From positions 21,325 through 85,324 of the forward strand of contig NZ_JALBGD010000014.1 of assembly GCF_023507705.1 (NCBI RefSeq): DNA of 64,000 bases. Direction: 5' to 3'. This document shows, one piece after another, positions 1-8,792 of this stretch; positions within the stretch are counted from its first letter, which is position 1, and each line of letters begins with the position of its first letter. Origin of the DNA: Stappia sp. WLB 29. Its GTDB lineage: Bacteria > Pseudomonadota > Alphaproteobacteria > Rhizobiales > Stappiaceae. The notes beneath the pieces are model-generated. The model searched no databases and was not told the origin of the DNA. It was given only the letters and a program-made list of their open reading frames with translations. Position numbers and translations under genes: made by a program.

Positions 1-924
1 GTGACCGGAGGTTTCCCACAGCGAGGTGTCGAGGATCTGCGGCGCGTTAACCTCGTCATAGTCCTCGTCAAGCCGGCGGCGCATATAGGCGACCAGGCTC
101 TGGAACAGGCTCCAGCCCTTGGCGTGCCAAAACACGACGCCCGGCCCCTCTTCCTGGAAATGGAAAAGGTCCATCTCCCGGCCGAGCTTGCGATGATCGC
201 GCTTCTCCGCCTCCTCCAGCATGTGGAGATAGGCCTTGAGCTCGGCCTCGTTGGCCCAGGCGGTGCCGTAGATGCGGGTCAGCATCTCGTTGTTGCTGTC
301 GCCGCGCCAGTAAGCACCGGCCACCTTCATCAGCTTGAAGGCGTCGCCCACCTGGCGGGTCGAGGCCATGTGCGGTCCGCGGCACAGGTCGAGCCACGCG
401 CCCTGGCGATAAATCTTCACGTCCTGGTCGGCAGGAATCGCGTCGACCAGCTCGACCTTGTAGGTCTCGCCCTTTTCCAGGAAGTGGCGCTTCGCCTCGT
501 CGCGCGACCACACCTCGCGGGTGAAGGCATCGCCCCGCTGGATGATCTCGCGCATCTTCTTCTCGATGACCGGCAGGTCGTCGGGCGTGAAGGGTTCGTC
601 GCGCTTGAAGTCGTAGTAGAAACCGTTCTCGATCACCGGACCGATGGTCACCTGCGTCCCCGGCCACAGTTCCTGCACCGCCTCGGCCATGACATGGGCG
701 GCGTCGTGGCGGATCAACTCCAGCGCCCGCGGATCTTCGCGGGTGACGATTTCCAGCCGGGCGTCGCGCTCGATCGGCAGCGACAGGTCCGCGAGCTCTC
801 CGTCGAGCGTCACCGCGACCGCCTTCTTGGCCAGCGACTTGGAAATGCCGGCAGCGATCTCGGCGCCGGTCACGCCGGGCGCAAAGTCGCGAACCGAATT
901 GTCGGGAAAGGTCAGATGGATCAT
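1..924 (-). CDS. thrS: Threonyl-tRNA synthetase, N-terminal part (cut by window edge)
   Basis: Charges tRNA-Thr with threonine in the cytoplasm. The minus-strand frame from the ATG at 924 runs open to the edge for 308 codons, so only the N-terminal half is present. It begins MIHLTFPD, a typical TGS domain (about residues 1-62), followed by the second additional (editing) domain with the HxxxH zinc motif HDAAH near residue 73, and then the beginning of the class II catalytic core. A full bacterial ThrRS is about 640 residues, so roughly 330 residues lie outside the window. A 147-base gap separates it from the upstream ATP-grasp gene on the same strand; I saw no T-box or other leader structure there. 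Confidence 0.95.
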   Translation of the reverse strand, partial: MIHLTFPDNSVRDFAPGVTGAEIAAGISKSLAKKAVAVTLDGELADLSLPIERDARLEIVTREDPRALELIRHDAAHVMAEAVQELWPGTQVTIGPVIENGFYYDFKRDEPFTPDDLPVIEKKMREIIQRGDAFTREVWSRDEAKRHFLEKGETYKVELVDAIPADQDVKIYRQGAWLDLCRGPHMASTRQVGDAFKLMKVAGAYWRGDSNNEMLTRIYGTAWANEAELKAYLHMLEEAEKRDHRKLGREMDLFHFQEEGPGVVFWHAKGWSLFQSLVAYMRRRLDEDYDEVNAPQILDTSLWETSGH

Positions 925-1071
925 GTCTGTCTCCGGCTCACTCCTGCAAACAGGGCAGGTAAGCGTTTATGGTCGGGCGCACACGCAAAATGCCGGCGCG
1001 AACCGCGCTCCATTTAGGTGATTTGGCCGCAAGGGGCAACCGGCCTGGCCGCCAACACTGCCGGAAAGCCC

Positions 1072-2526
1072 TTACCGCGCCTCGATCCGGCGGACGAACC
1101 AGCGCACCAGCCGCTCCCAGACCGCGTCCTTTTCCATCGAGTCCTCCACACCGTGATCGAGGTTTGGATTGTCGTTGACCTCGATGACGACGACCCGGTC
1201 GCCGAAGGACTTGAGGTCGACGCCATACAGCCCGTCGCCGATCAGGCGGGCGGCGCGAACGGCGGTTTCCACGACGGCGGGCGGCGTCTCGGCGAGCGAG
1301 ATGGAGCGGAAACTTCCCTCCTTCGCCTGCTTGCCGTCCTCGTGCTTGACGATCTGCCAGTGCTTCTTGGCCATCAGATACTGCACGGCGAAGAGCGGCT
1401 CACCGTCCAGCACGCCGATGCGCCAGTCGAACTCGGTCGGGCAGTATTCCTGTGCGATGATGATGTCGCTGTCTTCCAGCAGTTCCTTCGCCTTGGCGGC
1501 GATGGCCGCCTCGCCCGCGACGCGGAACACGCCGCGACTGAACGAGCCGTCCGGGATCTTCAGCACCACCGGCGAGCCGAGCCGCGCCTCCAGTCCCACC
1601 GCTTCCTTGACGCTCGACAGGATCGCCGTCTTCGGGATCGGAATGCCGTGCGTTTCCATCAGCTCGGCGAGATAGACCTTGTTGGTGCAGCGGATCATCG
1701 AGACCGGATCGTCGATCACCGGCATGCGCTCCTGCACGGCCCGGCGCGCGAAGCGGTAGGTGTGGTTGTCGATATTCGTCGTTTCGCGGATGAACAGCGC
1801 ATCGTATTGCGCCAGCCGGTCGAGGTCGCCCTTGCCGATCGGCACGATCTCGACGCCCTGGCGGGCAGCGACCTTGGCCAGATGACGGAGAGACGCCTGG
1901 CTCGATGGCGCTAGCTCTTCCTTGGGGTTGGTGAGAACAGCCAGCGAGTATTTCATCGGCAAGCGCTGCTTGGGCGCCCGCCAGGCACGGTGCGTGTAGC
2001 TTTCCAGGCTGGCGCTCAGGAAGCTGCGCGAGGCCTCGTCGAGATCGGAGATCGGCACAACGCGGATGCGGGTGATCGCCCGCCAGCTGTCCTTGCCGAG
2101 GCTCACCTCCAGGATGGGCGCCCGGTACCAATCGAACAACAGGCGCGCAAACGGTTCGAGCGCGGCGATCTCCGTCTGGCCGAGGCAGACCAGCAGCCTG
2201 TCGCCGACGCCGTCCGCCTTTGCCAGACACCGGTTGAGGCTGTCCTCCAGCTCCGGCAGCGCGTGCCGGTACAACCCTTTGCGCGACAGCTCGATCATCG
2301 TCTCGACATTGGGCAGAACCCGGTGCTGCCGCGCTTCGGCCAGCAGCGAGGCATAGTAACCCGCCCCCTGGTAGGCGAAGGACCGCGACAGGTTGATGAT
2401 GTTGGGGTTGGTGCCGGTGAAGAGCTTGGGGCGCAGCATGTAGTCGCGCACGCTCATCACCTTGTGGGGCGTGTCGGCGTTGGAAAAATCTTTCGGATTG
2501 TCGACGAGAACGACCCATGTAGCCAT
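1072..2526 (-). CDS. RimK-family ATP-grasp ligase with N-terminal RLAN-type domain
   Basis: A 484-residue ATP-grasp protein, longer than E. coli RimK (300 residues). Residues 1-190 form an N-terminal domain (begins MATWVVLVDNPKDF) of the type found in front of RimK-like ligases. The ATP-grasp fold covers about 265-475: substrate/ATP lobe TNKVYLAELMETHGIPIPKT (281-300), nucleotide lysine in VVLKIPDGSFSRG (320-332), and the Mg-binding IEVNDNP (448-454), so catalysis looks intact. Family members join an amino acid or peptide to a carboxylate using ATP; the substrate here is unknown. The ATG at 2526 is 5 bases after the stop of the GNAT/C39 gene, so the two are surely co-transcribed. A longer in-frame extension overlapping that gene is less likely as the start. 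Confidence 0.85.
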   Translation of the reverse strand: MATWVVLVDNPKDFSNADTPHKVMSVRDYMLRPKLFTGTNPNIINLSRSFAYQGAGYYASLLAEARQHRVLPNVETMIELSRKGLYRHALPELEDSLNRCLAKADGVGDRLLVCLGQTEIAALEPFARLLFDWYRAPILEVSLGKDSWRAITRIRVVPISDLDEASRSFLSASLESYTHRAWRAPKQRLPMKYSLAVLTNPKEELAPSSQASLRHLAKVAARQGVEIVPIGKGDLDRLAQYDALFIRETTNIDNHTYRFARRAVQERMPVIDDPVSMIRCTNKVYLAELMETHGIPIPKTAILSSVKEAVGLEARLGSPVVLKIPDGSFSRGVFRVAGEAAIAAKAKELLEDSDIIIAQEYCPTEFDWRIGVLDGEPLFAVQYLMAKKHWQIVKHEDGKQAKEGSFRSISLAETPPAVVETAVRAARLIGDGLYGVDLKSFGDRVVVIEVNDNPNLDHGVEDSMEKDAVWERLVRWFVRRIEAR

Positions 2527-2531
2527 CGGTC

Positions 2532-3818
2532 TCAGCCCTTTCTCAAGATGATCTGCGCGCGCACCGGCGGCTTGCCCCAACGGGCCATGCGGTCGAATTC
2601 GGCATCCGGCACCGGCAGGTTCGAGGCGTCCTGCGGCGTCTCGTACCCCTCGTAGCCGAGCCAGGGGTCGTGAATGAAGAGGTGGCGTGCATCCTCGCCC
2701 TGCACCAGCACCCAGTGGGGGCCGCGCCGGCCGAGCATGCGGTATTCGGAGATCAGCACGATGGCCAGCGCGCCCGCCCGCACCGTCTCTGCCAGCGCCC
2801 GGGCGGGCAACTGCTCCTCCATCACGGGAATGCCGAGCCGCCGCGCCTCGGCGCGATAGTCGTCCTGCACGATCTGCATCACCCGCTGCTTGTCGGGATC
2901 ACGCACGGAGGAGATGAACAGGTGCCCCGGGGGCGACAGGCGAACCTCGGCGGAAAGCCCGCGGCTCGCGGCCGCAACGGCAAGACCGAATGGCCCGCAG
3001 CCGCCATGGCCGGAGGCGAGGTAGATGGTCGTCGATTCCCGCCAGAGCCGCAGCTCGAGCCTTTCGCCCAGGTCGGTGGCCGGGTCGAAATGCTTGAGCG
3101 CCATCATCAGGCAGGCCGGCCCGCAGGTGAACTCGGTCGTCTGCGGGTGGTAGGGCACGGCGGAGCGCGGCGCCGCCTCGTCGTGCAGAAGCTTCTCCAT
3201 CCGCAGCGCGGCGGTGCCGTCCTCGTAGTAGTCGGCGACCCGCCCGTGCACCCGGTATCCTGCCTTGCTGTAGAGCCCGCGCGCGGTGACATTGTCCTCG
3301 CGCACTTCCAGTCGCAGCACGATGCGGTCGCGAGCGAAGGCGTCTGCCTCCGCCGCCGCCAGCAGCGCCCGGCCGTATCCGAAACCGCGCATCTCCTCGC
3401 GCAGAGCAAAGGAGTAAAGCCGCGCAAGCGCCGTCCCGGAACGGAACAGCAACAGGGCATAGCCGATGATCCTGCCCGCCCGCTCGGCAATGACGAAGGA
3501 GGCGCCGGGGCTTTCCAGGAAGCGGCGGAAGGAGCGCCGGGAGATCCGGTCCTGCGAGAAGCAGGCTTCCTCGACCTCGACAAGCGCGGAAAGATCCTCC
3601 GGTCTGGCGGCGCGCAGGGTGGGCCTGTCGCCGCCGGGTCGAGGTTCTGGGTCGGTTTCCGGCGCGCTTTCGCGGCCGGCTTCAGGTGCCGGGGCCGGCC
3701 CTGTCTCGAGAGTGTTCAAGTCCGGATCTCCGGGGGGATCTGCTGGGTCGATCACCGGTTGCCGCCTGTTCGCTCGTGGCGCTTTTCCAATGATGGCCTG
3801 AAAGGCCTCTATCTCCAA
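2532..3818 (-). CDS. GNAT acetyltransferase fused to papain-like C39-family peptidase
   Basis: A two-domain protein of up to 428 residues. After a proline- and acidic-rich leader (1-65) comes a GNAT acyltransferase fold (67-212) with the acetyl-CoA loop RGFGYGRALL (144-153). The C-terminal half (220-425) is a C39-like cysteine peptidase: Cys232 in EFTCGPACL, His368 in GPHWVLV and Asp384 in IHDPW make a complete triad. No signal peptide or membrane segment is seen, so it probably acts in the cytoplasm. It precedes the ATP-grasp ligase by 5 bases. The pair suggests acylation, ligation and cleavage on one peptide substrate, which is inference. The start is unsettled: TTG 3818, GTG 3755 or TTG 3719 (the last has GGAG eight bases upstream). 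Confidence 0.82.
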   Translation of the reverse strand: MEIEAFQAIIGKAPRANRRQPVIDPADPPGDPDLNTLETGPAPAPEAGRESAPETDPEPRPGGDRPTLRAARPEDLSALVEVEEACFSQDRISRRSFRRFLESPGASFVIAERAGRIIGYALLLFRSGTALARLYSFALREEMRGFGYGRALLAAAEADAFARDRIVLRLEVREDNVTARGLYSKAGYRVHGRVADYYEDGTAALRMEKLLHDEAAPRSAVPYHPQTTEFTCGPACLMMALKHFDPATDLGERLELRLWRESTTIYLASGHGGCGPFGLAVAAASRGLSAEVRLSPPGHLFISSVRDPDKQRVMQIVQDDYRAEARRLGIPVMEEQLPARALAETVRAGALAIVLISEYRMLGRRGPHWVLVQGEDARHLFIHDPWLGYEGYETPQDASNLPVPDAEFDRMARWGKPPVRAQIILRKG

Positions 3819-3886
3819 ATTCGCCTTGCGTCTTCAACGGGTTTCGCATGGCTCCAACGGAATTCGCATGGCCGCGGGAAACGCCC

Positions 3887-4240
3887 TTAATCGAGCCGCG
3901 TCGCCGGGTCGATATGGTCCGCCGTCCAACGCCCGTAGCGCCACGGCAGATACCATCGGGCCCTCTCCGGCAAGTCCTCGGGGATCGGGTCGAAGCCGCT
4001 GCCGCCGCCGGGCCGGCAGCGCTGCAGGCGCGCCACGCCCATCCAGCTTCCGGCCCACAATCCGTAGCGAGTGATTGCGTCGGCCGTATATCCCGAGCAG
4101 GTCGGCGCATAGCGGCAGGAACGGCCGATAAAGGCCGACAGGGTCAGCTGGTAGATGCGGATCAGCAGGAGACCGATGCGAGCAGGCACGCCTGGCGCGT
4201 CCTTGCCCTTGCTGTCGTGGGCGGGCCGACCAGTACACAT
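3887..4240 (-). CDS. yidD: Membrane protein insertion efficiency factor YidD
   Basis: A 117-residue protein of the small YidD family, which sits at the inner membrane and aids YidC-dependent insertion. The diagnostic core is present: LLIRIYQLTLSAFIGRSCRY, then APTCSGYTADAI, with an amphipathic N-terminal helix, followed by WMGVARLQRCRPGGGSGFDPIP. The three family cysteines are there. ATG at 4240 is chosen because an upstream extension would run through the coding region of the neighbour. It lies 11 bases after the stop of the IscU-like gene on the same strand. YidD is more often found beside rpmH, rnpA and yidC; here it is away from that cluster. Confidence 0.92.
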   Translation of the reverse strand: MCTGRPAHDSKGKDAPGVPARIGLLLIRIYQLTLSAFIGRSCRYAPTCSGYTADAITRYGLWAGSWMGVARLQRCRPGGGSGFDPIPEDLPERARWYLPWRYGRWTADHIDPATRLD

Positions 4241-4251
4241 GCCCCGATCCT

Positions 4252-4689
4252 TCAGGCAGCGCGCCGCGCCTCGATCTGTTCGGCAGCTTCCACCACCGCC
4301 TCGAAGGCCAGCATGGTGGAGGCATGACGGGCCTTGAAGTCGCGCACCGGCTGCAGCACGGCAGCCTCGGCAAAACGCCCGCTCGGCGGCGGCCCGTTTT
4401 CCTTCAGCATCGCAAGCACCGCGTCGCGCGCTTCGCGCAGATCGCTCAGCGTCGCACCTTTGATATGCCGCGCCACGATAGACGCCGAAGCTTGTCCGAG
4501 CGCGCAGGCTTTGACGTCCTGCGCGAAATCGGTCACAACTCCTTCTTGCATTTTCAGGTCGACAACCACCGTCGAGCCGCACAATTTTGAATGCGCCTTC
4601 GCGGAGGCATCGGGTGCGTCGAGACGGCCGAGGCAGGGGATGTTGCCGGCGAGTTCGAGGATCTTCGAGTTGTAGATGTCGTCGAGCAT
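4252..4689 (-). CDS. Iron-sulfur cluster scaffold, IscU/NifU N-terminal type
   Basis: A 145-residue IscU-like scaffold on which Fe-S clusters are assembled. It begins MLDDIYNSKILELAGNIP and keeps three cysteines in the expected places: Cys19 (NIPCLGRL), Cys37 (KLCGST) and Cys62 (VKACALGQAS). The CALGQAS stretch matches the family's third ligand region. No isc or suf genes adjoin it, so it may be a stand-alone SufU/IscU-like protein common in alphaproteobacteria and not the main scaffold. It is followed by yidD after 11 bases and probably shares its transcript. ATG at 4689 is the natural start. Confidence 0.88.
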   Translation of the reverse strand: MLDDIYNSKILELAGNIPCLGRLDAPDASAKAHSKLCGSTVVVDLKMQEGVVTDFAQDVKACALGQASASIVARHIKGATLSDLREARDAVLAMLKENGPPPSGRFAEAAVLQPVRDFKARHASTMLAFEAVVEAAEQIEARRAA

Positions 4690-4960
4690 AGGCGCCTCAT
4701 CAAGACAGCGTGACGCCGGAGCAACCGGCTTCACAGCCATTTGGCATTTCTTATATAGGGTGGAACGCGGGAAAGAAATGGACACACAGGTCTCAGGTCG
4801 CGGCCGGGCCGGACAGGTCGCGAAGAATTGCCGTAATTCAAACAACATGGCATGCGACCCCTCCGCCGCCCGGGGCCAGCACTTCGAGAAACTCCAGTGG
4901 TCCAAAATCACGGGGGCGGCGTAAGGGATGCGGAATACAGTACAATCGGGAGATCCCGCA

Positions 4961-5596
4961 ATGGATGCCATCTTGAAGCCGGTCACGACCCGCGACGACA
5001 CCGCGGCGGCCACCCGCCCGCGCCCGTCGCGCGAGGAAGTGGAAGCGGCCGTGCGGACGCTGCTTGCCTGGACCGGAGACGATCCCGAGCGAGAGGGCCT
5101 GCTCGACACGCCCAAGCGCGTCGCCAAGGCATATGAAGAAATCTTCTCCGGCTACTTCCAGGACCCGGCAGAACACCTGAAGCGCACCTTCGAGGATGTC
5201 GGCGGCTATGACGACATCGTGCTCGTGCGCGGCATCCCGTTCTTCTCGCATTGCGAACATCACATGCTGCCCTTCGTCGGCGAGGCTCATGTCGCCTACT
5301 ATCCGTCGGAAGGCGTCGTCGGCTTGTCGAAGATCGCGCGCGTGATCGACATCTTCGCCAAGCGCCTGCAGACGCAGGAGAACCTGACGGCCCAGGTCGT
5401 CGATGCGATCGACACGCATCTTGCTCCGCGCGGCATCGCCGTGATGATCGAGGCCGAGCACCAGTGCATGACCATGCGCGGCGTGCAGAAGCAGGGCGTT
5501 TCGACCATCACCACCCAGTTCACCGGCGTGTTCCGGGACGATCCCAGCGAGCAGGTCCGCTTCATGAGCCTGGTTCGCGGCGGCCGTCGCGACTGA
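4961..5596 (+). CDS. folE: GTP cyclohydrolase I
   Basis: Converts GTP to 7,8-dihydroneopterin triphosphate, the first step of folate (and pterin) synthesis. The 211-residue protein has the zinc ligands Cys98 and His101 in HCEHHMLPF and Cys169 in [16 protein letters not shown], plus the substrate-binding [11 protein letters not shown] 4961 is chosen over the ATG at 4928 because GGGAG lies 8 bases upstream of it. A variable 30-residue N-terminus rich in Arg and Pro precedes the fold. hisI follows 48 bases downstream on the same strand; both enzymes open or hydrate purine-derived rings. Confidence 0.97.
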   Translation: MDAILKPVTTRDDTAAATRPRPSREEVEAAVRTLLAWTGDDPEREGLLDTPKRVAKAYEEIFSGYFQDPAEHLKRTFEDVGGYDDIVLVRGIPFFSHCEHHMLPFVGEAHVAYYPSEGVVGLSKIARVIDIFAKRLQTQENLTAQVVDAIDTHLAPRGIAVMIEAEHQCMTMRGVQKQGVSTITTQFTGVFRDDPSEQVRFMSLVRGGRRD

Positions 5597-5644
5597 TCGG
5601 GCACACGCAAGGACAAGGCGCCGCCCGGCGTCGACGGAAGACAC

Positions 5645-6097
5645 ATGACGGACATTCGCTTCGCCGGGCGCGGCGACAAGAACGAGCTGGAAAACGGCAA
5701 CGTTTTCCAGCCGAAGTTCGATGCCGACGGGCTCATTGCCTGTGTCGTCACCGATGCCGACGACAGCACCGTGCTGATGGTCGGCTACATGAATGCCGAG
5801 GCTCTCGCCCGCACCATCAAGACGGGCGAGGCCTGGTACTGGAGCCGGTCCCGCCAGGAATACTGGAAGAAGGGCGGCACCTCCGGCCAGGTCCAGCAGG
5901 TCGTCGAACTCCTCACCGACTGCGACCAGGATGCCCTGGTCATGAAGGTGCGCGTCGCCGGCAATGGCGCCACCTGCCATGTCGGATACCGGTCGTGCTT
6001 CTATCGCCGCATCGTTTCGGGCGAGGACGGCAGAGTCGGCCTGGAACAGGCCGGCGGCGAGCGGGTCTACGATCCCAAGGACGTCTACGGCGGCTGA
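5645..6097 (+). CDS. hisI: Phosphoribosyl-AMP cyclohydrolase
   Basis: Third step of histidine synthesis: opens the purine ring of phosphoribosyl-AMP. The 150-residue single-domain enzyme has zinc cysteines Cys93 (TDCDQDA), Cys111 (ATCHVGYRS) and Cys118 (SCFYRR), and the Mg-binding aspartates of TDCDQD. It also has [14 protein letters not shown], the family signature. It is a monofunctional HisI, not the HisIE fusion of enterobacteria, as is normal in alphaproteobacteria. It lies 48 bases after folE and probably shares its promoter. Confidence 0.97.
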   Translation: MTDIRFAGRGDKNELENGNVFQPKFDADGLIACVVTDADDSTVLMVGYMNAEALARTIKTGEAWYWSRSRQEYWKKGGTSGQVQQVVELLTDCDQDALVMKVRVAGNGATCHVGYRSCFYRRIVSGEDGRVGLEQAGGERVYDPKDVYGG

Positions 6098-6123
6098 CCG
6101 CGGCATCTCCCCGCAATCCCTCA

Positions 6124-6525
6124 CTACCGCAACAGCGGCAACCTGCCGCAGATTCGGTCGACCGCCTTGCGCGGCCCGGCCAGCAGAACCGCATGCGGCG
6201 TGTGGCCGGCAAGCGGCGCGGCTGCGATACGCTGCGAATAATCCCCGTAGTTGCGGGCCTCGAAAGCCGCGCGCATATAGGCAAGGCGAACCGGCAGGCC
6301 CTCGGCCGCCGCGAAGAGGACGGGCAGTTCTTCTTGCGGGGCACCCAGCACCGGCAGCGCCACCGTCGTGATTCCGGCAAGAACGATACCGTCGCTCGTT
6401 GGCGTGTCCGCTCCGACGAGAGCAGGCTCGAACCGGCCAAGGCTCATCCCCAGCACAGCCGCGAAATTGGCCTTGAGCCCGACCGGCAGGCTGTCGGACA
6501 GAATGATTACAGGCTTGATCGACAT
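6124..6525 (-). CDS. DUF2000 family protein
   Basis: A 133-residue soluble protein beginning MSIKPVIILSDSLPVGLKANFAAVLGMSLG, which fits the DUF2000 family. No biochemical role is established for that family. The LPVGLKANFAAVLG stretch near the N-terminus and the ARNYGDYSQRIAA stretch near residue 90 are the most family-like parts. It is 68 bases downstream of, and on the same strand as, an AraC-type regulator; the pairing of DUF2000 with AraC regulators recurs in proteobacteria as I recall, suggesting the two belong together. No membrane segments or signal peptide. Confidence 0.75.
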   Translation of the reverse strand: MSIKPVIILSDSLPVGLKANFAAVLGMSLGRFEPALVGADTPTSDGIVLAGITTVALPVLGAPQEELPVLFAAAEGLPVRLAYMRAAFEARNYGDYSQRIAAAPLAGHTPHAVLLAGPRKAVDRICGRLPLLR

Positions 6526-6593
6526 GGCATTCCCCTGTTGTCAGGGGCTTGCCCTTGCCACGCCTGATCTGGCGCGGATTGGACGAAATTGAC

Positions 6594-7403
6594 CTAGCTG
6601 TGACGGACCAGGGCACCGGGCGTGACCCCGCAGTGCCGCCGGAACTGACGGATCATGTGGCCCTGGTCGCAAAAACCGGCGGCCACCGCCGCTTCCGCCG
6701 CACGCATTCCATCCAGCAACAGCTGCCGAGCAAAATCGACACGGTGCTGCAAGACATGTGCATGCGGGGTCATGCCGGTCACTTTCGCGACGCTGCGCAC
6801 CAGATAGGACGGCGCAAGACCGGCTTCGGCCGACAATTCCCGAAGGGTCAGGCTCTCCCCCGCCTCCACGCCGGCTGCGATGCGCTCCCTGAGCCTGCGG
6901 ATCGCCGCTGTCTCCCGTCCTGCGGGCCGCAGTTCGGTGCGCCCATGCAGCGAAAAGGCACAGGCGAGCACTCGGTGGATCGCTTCTTCTGCCGCCAATC
7001 GCCAGTCGCGCCCCTTGGCCGCATTCAGCCTTGCGGCCAGCACGCCCAGCGCCTGCGTCAGAACCTGGGCCCGGTCGCGTGGCGCAATCTCCGCAAAGCC
7101 GCGCAACTGCGAAAGACCCAGAATCTCGCGAACCGCATCCTCGCTCGCATAAAGCATGTTGTAGCGAACGCGTCCGGCCGCGGCATGGCCGGTATGCGGC
7201 TCTTCCGGGTTCATCAGCGACAGCGTGCCTGCAGGAAGAATCATGCTCTCGCCGCGACAGACATATCCACCCGCGCCCTCGGCGATGGCGCCGATAGCAA
7301 AGCCGGCATGTGCGTGCCGCGCGAATGTCTGGGTACTGAAGGCGGCCTCGAACAGTTCGATTCCGTGATGCCAGCCGAGATGGTGATAGCGGTTTGCCCG
7401 CAT
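6594..7403 (-). CDS. AraC-family transcriptional regulator
   Basis: A 269-residue AraC-type activator. Residues 1-95 form a cupin-like sensing domain (HAHAGFAIGAIAEGAGGY, then LMNPEEPHTGHA), typical of regulators that bind a small molecule. The C-terminal 100 residues contain two helix-turn-helices: LTLRELSAEAGLAPSYLVRSVAKVTG and AEAAVAAGFCDQGHMIRQFRRHCGVTPGAL. ATG 7403 (MRANRYHHLGW) fits the usual length; a 17-codon upstream extension has no support. It is probably in one transcript with the DUF2000 gene downstream and may control it. The inducer cannot be told from the sequence. Confidence 0.9.
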   Translation of the reverse strand: MRANRYHHLGWHHGIELFEAAFSTQTFARHAHAGFAIGAIAEGAGGYVCRGESMILPAGTLSLMNPEEPHTGHAAAGRVRYNMLYASEDAVREILGLSQLRGFAEIAPRDRAQVLTQALGVLAARLNAAKGRDWRLAAEEAIHRVLACAFSLHGRTELRPAGRETAAIRRLRERIAAGVEAGESLTLRELSAEAGLAPSYLVRSVAKVTGMTPHAHVLQHRVDFARQLLLDGMRAAEAAVAAGFCDQGHMIRQFRRHCGVTPGALVRHS

Positions 7404-7476
7404 GATGCCGCGTCTTCTCCGCTCCAGGTCGCCCCCCGCCGCGTGGTGGCTCAAGCGAGCTCGCCACGCGCCCCTG

Positions 7477-7908
7477 TCACGTCATGGCGATATAGTTGCG
7501 CATGTCCTCCGCCTCGCGCTCGATCTGCGCGATGCGATGCTTGACCACGTCGCCGATGGAGATCAGCCCGTCAAGCTTGCCGTCCTTGACCACCGGCACA
7601 TGGCGGAAGCGCCCTCCGGTCATGCGCGCCATGACGGTGTTCACCGTCTCCGTCGCCTGGCAGGTCACGACCTTGGCGGTCATGTAGGCCGAGGCCGGCT
7701 TGTCGAGCGCATCGGTACCGTCCTGCGAGATTGCCCGGACCACATCGCGCTCGGAGATGATGCCGCGGATGGCACCCTTGCCGTCGGTGATGACGATGGC
7801 GCCGATGCGCTTGGCTCCGAGAATCGCGCAAATCTCGCGCATCGTCGTCTCGGCATGCTCCGTCACCACGTCCCGCCCCTTCTCGTTGAGAATTGATGCG
7901 ACCGTCAT
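7477..7908 (-). CDS. CBS-domain pair protein
   Basis: A 143-residue protein made of two CBS domains (about residues 8-62 and 74-132), which form a Bateman module that usually binds adenine nucleotides or similar ligands. Recognisable segments are MREICAILGAKRIGAIVITD, GIISERDVVRAIS, and FRHVPVVKDGKLDGLISIGD. Stand-alone CBS proteins of this size are common in Rhizobiales, and their partners are mostly unknown. ATG 7908 is preceded by the GGAGGTCGG ribosome site. The next gene on this strand, for a rhomboid protease, begins far upstream and may or may not share the transcript. Confidence 0.9.
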   Translation of the reverse strand: MTVASILNEKGRDVVTEHAETTMREICAILGAKRIGAIVITDGKGAIRGIISERDVVRAISQDGTDALDKPASAYMTAKVVTCQATETVNTVMARMTGGRFRHVPVVKDGKLDGLISIGDVVKHRIAQIEREAEDMRNYIAMT

Positions 7909-8030
7909 GTCCGACCTCCCCGGTGGCTTGTCCTGGCTGCGGGCCGGGAGCATCGCAGCTCCCGATTCCGCTTCCATCATGACAAATCCCTGTCGCCGCG
8001 CAATCGGCAACACTGCGGGGGAGAGACGCT

Positions 8031-8792
8031 CTACCGGCGGCGTGGCACCGGATCGAAAAGGGAAAACAACAGAAAACCGGCAACGAACCCGCCGATATGG
8101 GCCTCCCAGGCGACGCTGCCCCCCTCCCCGGCACCCGGCAGGGAAATGATGCCGAACAGGAAGTTGATGCCGAACCAGACCAGCAGAAACATCATCGCCC
8201 GGGGGTTGGCGAGCGTCGCGGCCATGCCGGAGGCAGGAATTCGGTAAGCGAACTCATCCGTCCGCCGCATCGCGCCGAGCGGCCCGCCCATGTCGAAGAC
8301 AAAGCGCGTCGCAGCCGCCATCTGGCCGGAAATCGCGGCCGAAGCCCCGATCATCGGCACCGTCTCGCCGAAGTGCAGCGCAAGGTGCAGCGCAGCGCCG
8401 GCCACGGCGCAGACGGCGGAGAGCACCAGGAACCGCGCCGTACCGAAGCGCCGGGCGACCGCGGATCCGAAGACCGCCATCCACATCACATTGACGAAGA
8501 GATGCCCCCATCCCCCATGCAGGAATGCGTAGGTGAGAAAGGTCCAGGCCTTTGCCGGCTCGCCGCCCGGCAACTGATACAGGGCGACCGCGTCCGGAAG
8601 GTAGCGTGCCGGCAGGAACGAGAAGGCGAGCAGGACTTCGTATCGCAGGTCTCTCGACAACAGATACGTGTCCGCCAGATGCACGCCGATCAGCACCAGC
8701 GATAGCCAGGTCACCACTTTCGGCAGGTTGAAGACCGGCTCCGACGGCGGCGGGCCCTGATCGTAAATCTCTAAAGGTCTGGGTTCGTGCAT
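8031..8792 (-). CDS. Rhomboid family intramembrane serine protease
   Basis: A 253-residue protein with about six membrane segments that cleaves other membrane proteins inside the bilayer. Catalytic Ser151 sits in MIGASAAISG (a GxS variant with Ala where Gly is usual) and catalytic His232 in AHIGGFVAG. The HxxxN oxyanion element is HLFVN (97-101). So the protease should be active. A short cytoplasmic N-terminus (1-25) precedes the first membrane segment. ATG 8792 is the natural start. The substrate is unknown. The CBS protein gene follows on the same strand after 122 bases. Confidence 0.93.
   Translation of the reverse strand: MHEPRPLEIYDQGPPPSEPVFNLPKVVTWLSLVLIGVHLADTYLLSRDLRYEVLLAFSFLPARYLPDAVALYQLPGGEPAKAWTFLTYAFLHGGWGHLFVNVMWMAVFGSAVARRFGTARFLVLSAVCAVAGAALHLALHFGETVPMIGASAAISGQMAAATRFVFDMGGPLGAMRRTDEFAYRIPASGMAATLANPRAMMFLLVWFGINFLFGIISLPGAGEGGSVAWEAHIGGFVAGFLLFSLFDPVPRRR

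Noticed and set aside
4838..6616. A 592-codon minus-strand open frame opposite folE and hisI
   Set aside because: It has no family features; it is the GC-rich codon shadow of two certain genes on the plus strand.
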